A DNA stretch of 64,000 bases from contig OX463778.1 in NCBI GenBank assembly GCA_949825025.1, forward strand, positions 25,539,551 to 25,603,550. The letters run 5' to 3'. Source of the DNA: Siphlonurus alternatus (Eukaryota > Arthropoda > Insecta > Ephemeroptera > Siphlonuridae). Shown in pieces: positions 24,412 through 64,000 of this stretch (positions within the stretch are counted from its first letter, which is position 1; the number at the start of each line of letters is the position of its first letter). The notes below the pieces were generated by a model. The model worked only from the letters and a program-made list of their open reading frames with translations. It was not told the origin of the DNA and did no database searches. The position numbers were made by a program, and so were the translations under genes.

Positions 24412-24510
<99 letters not shown>

Positions 24511-25234
24511 GTTTGATTATTTTTTTGTCCCAGAAAGATTTTGAAAAATTATTAAAAGTTCTGCAAGCCCCCCTGGATCCTTAATAAAATGGCTAGGGCG
24601 GGCCTAAATGCCTGAAATTTCCAGGGGGTGTGGCCGCACTTTCAATAATTTTTCCAAAACAGCTCCTGGACTAAAAAAAAAAAAAAAAAAGAAAGAAAGA
24701 AAGAAAAAAAGATAAAAAAATTAGAGCATCATAATTTTGCACCCTCTATTCATTTCTGCAGCAGTAACAAAATTTTATGCAGAATTTCCACCATAAAGAA
24801 TATAAATAAATTATTAAGATCAAATAAAAGGTTAAGAATGACCAGCAAGGCCTTAAAAATAAAAAAAAGTTACAAACTACGGTATAAATAATTTTTTAGT
24901 TAAACTGTGAAGACTTTTTACCTGATATGAATTTTTCATTAGTCAGTTGCTGTTTATTCTTGCTTTTTCTTACCTTATACTCAATAGAATTCATAAGATC
25001 ATTAAAATTCATGTACTTGGAGGATGGAATTGTACTAACAGCCTTCCATCTGATTCAGCCCTGCTCAGCAAAGACACAAGCCTAGCAACATCTCTGCAAC
25101 TAGAGGTATCTTCAGGCTGGCCTGCCGACAGTGTCAAATGGGCTGCGGCTGTTCGCTGCCTTGTCAACCACCTTCGCCTGAGTACCAAGCCCTGTAGTGA
25201 CGATAGTGCCTCTGGGGGCAGCGAGCAGAACTAA
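20682..25234 (+). CDS. SRA1: SRA1 (steroid receptor RNA activator protein) orthologue, complete 5-exon gene
   Basis: SRA1 protein is the coding product of the bifunctional SRA locus known in vertebrates, a nuclear-receptor co-regulator. Its C-terminal helical bundle is related to the Sec31 C-terminal domain. Exons 20682-20685, 21369-21583, 21873-22040, 22803-22905 and 25059-25234 join in phase to 221 aa (human about 236). Visible features: an N-terminal GRGWNDPP motif that is a hallmark of the family (residues 5-12), a proline-rich linker with PPRMPPAAN, and a C-terminal bundle beginning [16 protein letters not shown] and continuing [19 protein letters not shown] and [17 protein letters not shown]. 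Several TIR elements are inserted in and just after the gene. Head to head with MACROD. Confidence 0.93.
20720..20910. repeat. TATGCATA-rich degenerate repeat
   Basis: Many TATGCATA and ATGCATAC motifs in both orientations. Similar ACAGTATGTAC/TATGCATA-rich sequence occurs at about 18580-18740, 19440-19520 and 19780-19830. Confidence 0.6.
20763..20796. mobile_element. tiny 34-bp palindromic insertion with 8-bp duplication
   Basis: CAAGGATTTTCTA and its inverse TAGAAAATCCTTG form a palindrome flanked by direct repeats CTGTATGC (20755-20762 and 20797-20804). The terminal CAAGG/CCTTG is shared with the element at 21157. Confidence 0.7.
21070..21240 (-). mobile_element. SINE relic (conserved arthropod core), interrupted
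   Basis: The minus strand carries CCACGGTTCCC, AGCAAATGCTGGG, GGCCGTGGCCGCC and CCTTTCCCTACCC in order, the same series as in the SINE at 32988-33320. It is interrupted at 21157-21186 by a palindromic insertion. Confidence 0.6.
21157..21186. mobile_element. tiny 30-bp palindromic insertion with 9-bp duplication
   Basis: CAAGGTCCCT and AGGGACCTTG flank TTACATGTAG. Direct repeats ACGCGTCCC lie on both sides (21148-21156 and 21187-21195). Inserted into a SINE relic. Confidence 0.72.
21369..21583 (+). CDS. SRA1: SRA1 exon 2
   Basis: Acceptor TTTTGCAG. Codes for [18 protein letters not shown] and a Ser/Pro-rich linker ending QMPPSN before the donor AAT|GTATGT. GWNDPP is diagnostic. Confidence 0.92.
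21873..22040 (+). CDS. SRA1: SRA1 exon 3
   Basis: Acceptor GTGTAACAG, phase 0. It codes for a proline-rich stretch and then the first helix of the C-terminal bundle ([19 protein letters not shown]). The donor TTAGAG|GTGCGG is only 37 bp from an inserted family A element. Confidence 0.88.
22078..22416. mobile_element. family A TIR element in SRA1 intron 3
   Basis: The ends AATGGACAACATACATG and CATGTATGTTGTCCATT are inverted. The arms carry AATGAATAGAGGGCACC and the inverse GGTACCCTCTATTCATT, and the centre CCTCCAGGGGGTGTGG. Very similar to the copy at 964. It begins 37 bp after SRA1 exon 3. Confidence 0.9.
22803..22905 (+). CDS. SRA1: SRA1 exon 4
   Basis: [20 protein letters not shown] corresponds to the RRLxxLxxxWxxGxL helix of SRA1. 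Acceptor TGTTCACAG, donor CAAG|GTACT, phase 1 out. Confidence 0.93.
23095..23546 (+). mobile_element. tRNA-derived SINE split by a 90-bp element
   Basis: The head has an A-box-like TAGTGAAGTGGTTAGTAC and the B box GGTTCGATTCCCGAACC, with CTGC/GCAG able to close an acceptor stem once the insert is removed. The body (GATTATGGAGTTGGTAGGAG onward) recurs at 26448-26640. The tail is ATTATTATTAA. Confidence 0.75.
23130..23219. mobile_element. 90-bp TIR element inserted in the SINE tRNA head
   Basis: GGGGTCTTCAAATAACAC and GTGTTATTTGAAGACCCC form the ends, with CCTGG duplicated on each side (23125-23129, 23220-23224). Confidence 0.82.
24167..24408. mobile_element. intact 242-bp palindromic element with TTTTATCGCG motifs
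   Basis: The ends TTGATGGTGTTCCGTC and GACGGAACGCCATCAA are flanked by TA on each side. The arms meet at TACCTGGAAACCC. Intact relative of 13741. Confidence 0.88.
24418..24507. repeat. (TA)n microsatellite
   Basis: About 90 bp of pure TA directly after the TA target site of the 24167 element. Confidence 0.97.
25059..25234 (+). CDS. SRA1: SRA1 exon 5 (terminal)
   Basis: Codes for [20 protein letters not shown], then [20 protein letters not shown] and a Ser-rich tail ending SGGSEQN before TAA. It matches the last helices of the domain. A family A element starts 68 bp after the stop, so the native poly(A) signal may be displaced. Confidence 0.93.
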
Positions 25235-25570
25235 CAGGCGAGATTTTTAAGAGCTAGTTTCAAAACTGGAAACTTTTTTTGTATTAGTGCAAATTTTTTA
25301 TAATGGACAACCTTCATAAATTTTTTTTATTGCTTACAGTAAAATCTTGTTATTGTGTAGTCAGGGGACCCAGGAAATTAGGTTTACCTTATGCCGAGTA
25401 TTAACTTATATCGAGTTTTTCCTATGTCACGTAATGCTAGTTATTTTTTGCAGGACCATCTCCTTTACTTAAAATTGAGTTTTAACTAACAACAAGTTGT
25501 GTAATTACGAGTTTTTAATGTATTTAGATAGAGGACCTCGAGTTATGTATTGCCAATTTTTTTTAACCCT

Positions 25571-26133
25571 TTAAGGTAGAGATAACGCCGAACAGCTGAT
25601 CAACGTAATCCCCTTTGATTAACATGTAAACCTTAGCAAATTGACAAAAATTCTAAAAAAATTTTGAGGGGCAGATATTAGTGCCTAAAAGCCATAGAAA
25701 AAATTTCAAAACAATTTAACGAGCCGATTTTTTTAATTAATTTTTTTAATTTTCAGCATAGGGCTTTCCCATGGAGAGCCAAACCAAAAAATTAATTAAA
25801 AAAAATCGGCTCGTTAAGGGTAAGGTAACGCCACCAATGTTAAAAAAAATCCCTCTCACAAAAATTCTGAAAAAAATTTAAAATGTTCTCCTCTATACCC
25901 CCTATCAGTACCTAAAATATCAGGTATACAAATACGATCTAGTTTTTGAGTTATAAATTTTTAAAGTTGACTACTTTAACATGGAGAAATGTTTTTGAAA
26001 CTTTTTCTATGGCTTTTAGGCCCTAATATTTGCCTCTCAAAAAAATTTCAGAATTTTTGTCAATTTGCTAAGGTTTACATGTTAATCAAAGGGTATTACG
26101 TCGAACAGCTGTTCGACGTTATCTCTACCTTAA
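25571..26133. mobile_element. TIR element, family B, interrupted copy
   Basis: TTAAGGTAGAGATAACG and its inverse bound the element. The right arm is interrupted at a TTAA (25814-25817) by a piece of the element type found intact at 40212. Confidence 0.85.
25818..25987. mobile_element. half-length family C insertion
   Basis: Begins GGGTAAGGTAACGCCACC after TTAA and follows the inverted right arm of the 40212 element (CTCCTCTATA, CCCCTATCAG, ACCTAAAATATCAGG) up to its centre, then stops at ACATGGAGAA. The other arm is absent. Confidence 0.7.
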
Positions 26134-26447
26134 CACCCTTAAAATCAAGGGGAAAGTCACTGAGACGCCATAGTCACGCAACATATTTCCTTATGCTTGC
26201 ATCTTAAATACTTGCATGACCATGATGTCACAGTGTGATTTTATTTTTAAGTGTGTTAAATAGTTAAAAAATATATAAAAAAAATATTGACAATAAATAC
26301 ATAAATCAAGGTCTTGTATCCAAATATGCAATAACACAATTTCATAAAGGTTGTCCATTGATATAATTTATCTACTTTAGAGGAAAGATTAACAGTTTTT
26401 TAACTGTTGATTATTCTCATACTTTTGCAACGGTCACTTTTTGATTC

Positions 26448-26640
26448 TAAAAACTAGATGATGGAGTTGGTAGGAAAAAGGTAGCTTATTTATGGCTGTC
26501 CATACTCCGTAAGGATGAGCTCAGTACCGCGGAATGTTGTATTCAACACACGAACGCCGCTAAGAAATGGTATTGAGTGTCAGGAGCGCAGACTGGGTAT
26601 TGGGAGCCCCAGAGAACAATGTGAACAATGTTGTAAGTTT
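26448..26640 (+). mobile_element. SINE body fragment
   Basis: GATGGAGTTGGTAGGAAAAA and the following GGCTGTCCATACTC match the body of the SINE at 23095. The tRNA head is missing. Confidence 0.6.
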
Positions 26641-28441
26641 TGCCAACACTATTGATATGCTTACCTTGTGGTGAATTGAAAGTTTCTTATTGCAGAGAAA
26701 TGCTTCTAAATTAAATGTATTGATGTCATTACTGTGGGGAGGGGAGGAGGGAAGAATATTGATTGTCTTTTTCTCTCAAATATGTGTATCCCAAACATTA
26801 TGGTATTATACTAACTTTTCAACCTTTCTTCTTTCTATTCTTCTTCTTTTGCTAGTCTCTATGCAACGCTTTTAAATCTTCCAATTCTAATTTTATTGTT
26901 ATATTTTTGACTATTTTATATCTTAAAGTTATGCAAATTAATTGTTGCCATATATTGTAATATTCTCATGACTACGGAACAAATTATGAATTAAAGCCTA
27001 TATGTTTACTGTGGCTGTGAAGCAAAAATGAAATTTTGTTCTTAGCGTTAGCTCGTACCTTATTTTGCAATTTAGTCCCTGAATAACATATTGCTTACTA
27101 TTATTTATTAATGTGCAGCAAGCACAAATTGATGTATCCAAATAAGATCTTAAATAATAACAATTAAATAATGTAGAGTTGTTTTCTATCTTTTTTGTTG
27201 AGTATTAGTTATTGGTTTTCAAAGATTGCACAAGTTACTTGATTGTTGTGTTGCAATGCTATTTTATATACCACTGCTAAAAGAAACATTTATAATAAAC
27301 TATAGATTATAATATTTTTAAGAGGTTGTGTTTTGAAAGAAATAACAGGTGTTTAATTATATAGAGCAACGTTTCATTGGATGAGAAAATACAAGATGAT
27401 TTATTGGCAATTATTACCGCAAATATTTACATCTTAATTTTTTTGAGCTCTACTGTTTGAATTATAATATATGAAAGAGCCACACAGCATTGCTAGTAGC
27501 AAAGGTATTATAACAAGCAAATATCAAAGCATGCTAGAGTCTAATCTCAGTGTTGGAATAAGGACATTCATGGTGTTATACAGTTGAGGTTTTTGCAGTG
27601 GTTCTTAAGACACAAAGAAAGAAACAAGATACAAACATAAATACTCATAAATTTTATATATATTTGAAATAATTCAGTATTGACTCTATATGGTGGTTAA
27701 CACCATAAAATAATTATAATTATTTTCCAACAAAATCATTATTACTATTTTTTTTTTATTCTTAACAGCAATTTATGCAAAAGTAAAAATAACATTGTCA
27801 AAATGCCAACAAAAATGTTATAAATTAAGTAAAAGTTTATTTTTTAATATATTTACAATTAAAAAAACTCATACAGCTAATAATATTATTATATAATAAT
27901 CATAACAATAATAATACATGAAATTTTTCTACTTATTAACTTAAAACTTGCAAAAACCTATTATAGATTTACCCTTAAAAATAAAGGGTAAAATAAAAAA
28001 GAGAAGATTCAACTTTTATTATTAGGGACAAAAAAAAATATATGAAAGCTAACAAGTCTCTTTGCATTATAAAGATAATACTTCTTTACTTATTTGTATA
28101 TTATACATACAGATAATGAATAATATAAATTATTTAACTGGAATGAATGTATTTTTCGTAATATTTTATATTAATAACAACATTGAAAAACACAACCAGA
28201 TGATATGTGATTGTCAGTAGGACATAGACTAAACGCATTCACACCTGAGAAAATAGAGGGAAAATTTTTTGAGAGGAAATCTTTCAATGTACATTATATT
28301 GTGGCACTTACCAGGGCAAAATTATATCATGATTCAAGAAAGATATATATAAAGCATGTAGATTTAAACACCAATCAGAAGTAATATTTAATTATTAATA
28401 ATAAAAATATTAACAGAAGCGTAAATAGTACTCTATTTTAC

Positions 28442-28509
<68 letters not shown>

Positions 28510-29234
28510 ATATTTTATTCAAAATGATTAAAATTTTCACTTAGCATACATTAAGTGAATGTGTGTTTTGATTAATTTGACTTGTATAGTTTATAATCAA
28601 ATCTTAAGTAAAATAAATTAGCACTATATCTAAAATAAAATATGCATTAAACATATAAAGGAAGTTTGATTATTGATGCAAAGAGACAAAGAATTGCTCC
28701 TTGAAAAGAAAGGAGAGTAAAAAAATGCTTCAGATTACAAATACTCTTCGTTGCACATTCATACAAAATGGTCATGAAAATAGATTGAGCATTACAAAGG
28801 TTGTGGGAAGCAGGGACCAAGTAACAGCTCTCAGAGCAGCAGAATGCACAGTTGCAACCTCGTAAAATGATGCAAAACTAAACATAACACTGTCTCTGCT
28901 CATCAATATTTATTTATTTTACTTCTTCACACTATTTCATATCATTATAGTAATTTTTCTTCTTCTTATATTGCATCATTTTTTTTTTTTAAACATCTGT
29001 CCTGAGAATGTGTAAAATACACGAAAGAAGTAATTATGCCAGCACTCACGGTAATAATCTGACTTTGTTTTCTCTTAATATTTGCTAAAATTATTTTTAT
29101 TCATGCAAAGGAAAGTTATCAGAATTGTGTTTTTGCATGCAACTTATTTTGCCATAAACTAAAAAGCACTTTGCTGATCATTAACTTAATTAATTTAACA
29201 CAACTGAAAAAAAAATAGGAGTTAATGAATAGAC
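26641..29234. other. gene-poor AT-rich interval
   Basis: Between the convergent 3' ends of SRA1 and the kinase. It holds a (TA)n array at 28447-28506 and no ORF that I can support. A mildly GC-richer patch at 28790-28865 has no recognisable product. Confidence 0.6.
28447..28506. repeat. (TA)n microsatellite
   Basis: About 60 bp of alternating TA. Confidence 0.96.
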
Positions 29235-29384
29235 TTAAGAAGTGGCATTCACAAAGCCCTAAGGCCACATTTAGGGCTCGATAATTTAAAGCCTGATTTT
29301 AGGCATGCTTTTTAGATCCAAAATTTCTGGTCTTAAATTATCGAGCCCTAAATGTGGCCTTAAGACTTTGTGAATGCCCCTTAA
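29235..29384. mobile_element. 150-bp TIR element bounded by TTAA
   Basis: TTAA then a GGCATTCACAAAG end, and CTTTGTGAATGCC then TTAA at the other end. Inner inverted blocks are GGCCACATTTAGGGCTCGAT and its complement. Confidence 0.85.
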
Positions 29385-31065
29385 GGTGTTCTAGATTTTT
29401 GGTGTTCCCTTTTTAACAAGGAGTTGAGGAAAATATTTTAAACTATTAACAGCAAAATAATAATAAAGTTATAATTTTTAAGCATGAATTTTATCTTGCA
29501 CAAATGAGCATTGTGACTTGAAGTCTCTTTTAAATTGATTGCCAAAGAGAATATATTACCGTGAGCTGCCAGTGTCGTCAAGAAGTGTGGGTGCAGAGCG
29601 TGGCCACTCTTTGTCCCCAGCTGACGAGAGATTCAAGGCGAGACCAATACTCCTCACAATATCAGAGCCACAATAATGTTAGCACTGCCAGGGTGTCAAC
29701 ATTCACTTTAGCCAGCATTAACCAGAAACCCAATTTTCTTTTAAATTACATTGACGAAGAAAGTTTAATTTAATTAAATGTATTTTCTTGGCTAAAATTA
29801 AGATGTTGGCAGGTGGCAGATGCTTATAAAATACAAAGTAGGTGTTCCCAGTTGGCACTAAGCCCCAAAATAGATACAAGATTTTTGTTATAGTATATTT
29901 ATAGAACTTTACAGTATTCATTCTTATATTCAGATTTTTTTTAAGTATAATAGTTATATAATATATATAATATAATATATTTCAGATAAAAGCTCATTAT
30001 ACAAATTATTCTTCATGTCATTTTTTATTTATATATATATCTCTCAAGGGAAAAGTGCAAGGCCTTTCATGTTTTTATGTATATAGAACAGTAGATAATA
30101 ATAATAATTCATATATATTCTAGAGTTAGACTAGTTTTTTAATTTTTTTTTATTTTTTTTTTATTATTATTTTTTTTAATTATTATTTTTTTTTTTTAAT
30201 ACAATGAAAAATAGATATTAACATGTGAAATAGAATTGGATAATTATTTTTGGTGTCATGACATTGAAACATTATAATATAGGAGGGTGGACTAATTATT
30301 ATAATTATTATTATAATTGACTACTCGTTTTCATTGTTGTCGCCTGTTAGCACCCTTCGTTCAGTGTGGTCAAAAGAAAATAGTTATTTTTATGTTTTAT
30401 TATGGAAGAAGGATGTATTATTATTTATACTAACAAATTTTATCAAATTACATTTATAAATATGAATATTTTAAAAGTTTTTTAAATTATTTTCTACAAA
30501 ATTTTTAAGACATCATAATTATGTATTATATTTTTTAACTAAGAAACATTTGACTATATTGACTACATTATATTTTTTTATGTCATTACTGTACGAGCAT
30601 TCATCGGTAACAGCAGGTCGATGCACTTTTTTTTACAATGTCTACAATCAGCTGACTCGGTCACACTGAAGGAGAGTGCCAACCAATACCTCTCTCTTTT
30701 TTTCTTTACTTATTTATTTATTGCCAAGGAAAACATGAAGCTTGCTTCTCCGATTTGCTGATGTAATTTGCCACAGTCTAGCTTCCACAGCTAGCTATTG
30801 TATCATGCAGTTCACTGCATGTACAGCTAAAACTTGTGTTGGTTCGACATTATTTTTAAAATAGCTAGGAACCACTTTCAATTGGGGTATATTAATAATA
30901 ATATTATTATTTCCATTGTTAATAATTATTATTCTTTTTTTTTTTTTTAATTTATAAAACTAGCACATATGACAGAAAAATTTCAGTCCTTTTTATATAT
31001 TATTAAGAGATTTTTCATACATAGTTAATTTATGTACTGCACTTTCTTTTTTCATACATTTTAAG
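29385..31065. other. interval downstream of the kinase gene
   Basis: Contains a GC-richer stretch at 29560-29700 with an open plus-strand frame of 70 codons that begins GTG and resembles nothing I know, plus T-rich runs near 30140-30200. Part may be kinase 3' untranslated sequence. Confidence 0.5.
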
Positions 31066-31071
31066 TTTATT
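31066..31071 (-). terminator. candidate poly(A) signal of the kinase gene
   Basis: AATAAA on the minus strand about 200 nt after the TGA stop at 31267-31269. Other AATAAA runs at about 30710-30722 are alternatives. Confidence 0.35.
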
Positions 31072-31266
31072 TCTGTCACAGAGGCTAAATGAGCATTGCA
31101 GAAGTACCTGAAAGTTTGATTGCTTGTCAGGCAAAGTGGTGGTGGCAGCAGTTTTCACTCTAAATTCTTCTTTGTATTGGTTGGACGAGGGAGGGAGGGG
31201 GAATGACTGCGACTGCGCTGGCTACCGTGCCGGGGGAACCAACGGCACGGGCACTGCTGCCGGACA

Positions 31267-64000
<32,734 letters not shown>

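Larger units (their letters stand above)
24124..24783. mobile_element. family A TIR element with nested palindrome and (TA)n
   Basis: The left arm AATGGACAACCTGCATAA and the right arm ending TTTTATGCAG belong to family A. The left arm is broken at a TA by the palindromic element at 24167, followed by a (TA)n array. Confidence 0.8.
25302..26359. mobile_element. 1.06-kb TIR element hosting two nested insertions
   Basis: The ends AATGGACAACCTTCATAAA and TTTCATAAAGGTTGTCCATT match family A termini. The interior holds unrelated low-complexity sequence and the family B copy at 25571, which itself contains a piece of family C. Confidence 0.75.

Noticed and set aside
29561..29773. 70-codon plus-strand frame in a GC-richer patch
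   Set aside because: No ATG start, no splice sites that join it to a gene and no recognisable motif.

Overview
This is an AT-rich, intron-rich and repeat-rich eukaryotic nuclear window. I infer an arthropod, possibly a decapod or other crustacean. The reasons are an rdgA/DGK-zeta type kinase, tRNA-headed SINEs whose conserved core (GGTTTCCC, then AAATGCTGGG, then GGCCACGGCC) I associate with arthropods, and many (TA)n, (GA)n and (AAAT)n arrays. There is no bacterial or phage content. Exons are clearly richer in GC than the introns around them, which helps to delimit them.

Three protein-coding genes can be reconstructed with splice sites and codon phases that agree at every junction. (1) A MACROD-family ADP-ribose hydrolase on the minus strand, 8 exons between 20362 and 8636, complete, 294 aa, with a mitochondrial-type N-terminus. 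(2) An SRA1 (steroid receptor RNA activator protein) orthologue on the plus strand, 5 exons between 20682 and 25234, complete, 221 aa, whose first exon carries only ATG plus one base. The start codons of these two genes are about 320 bp apart, head to head, so they probably share a bidirectional promoter. (3) A type IV diacylglycerol kinase (DGK zeta/iota, Drosophila rdgA type) on the minus strand, 19 exons from the right edge to 31267. Its 5' end lies beyond the window. The part inside codes for 1234 aa in this order: Ser-rich N-terminus, two C1 domains, a MARCKS-like basic segment, a split kinase domain with the GGDGT motif, an acidic in-frame exon, ankyrin repeats and a C-terminal PDZ ligand ending ETVV.

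Layout: 1-8635 is intergenic, with inverted-repeat elements and one candidate exon of an unidentified plus-strand gene (411-542). 8636-20362 is the MACROD gene, 20363-20681 the shared promoter, and 20682-25234 the SRA1 gene. 25235-31266 is a gene-poor interval between the convergent 3' ends of SRA1 and the kinase, with nested transposons in its first kilobase. 31267-64000 is the kinase gene. It has a 12.7-kb first intron (50402-63135) holding GC-rich islands and a phase-compatible candidate alternative first exon.

The rest is mobile and simple repeats: at least six families of non-autonomous inverted-repeat elements (several nested in one another), a 1.45-kb hAT-type element with an 8-bp target duplication, SINEs, non-LTR retrotransposon fragments, a perfect 339-bp palindrome, and long dinucleotide arrays. 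The most unusual items are two tiny (30 and 34 bp) palindromic insertions with 8-9 bp target duplications in SRA1 intron 1, and a 31-nt MACROD exon whose 3' splice site abuts a roughly 100-bp (TA)n array.
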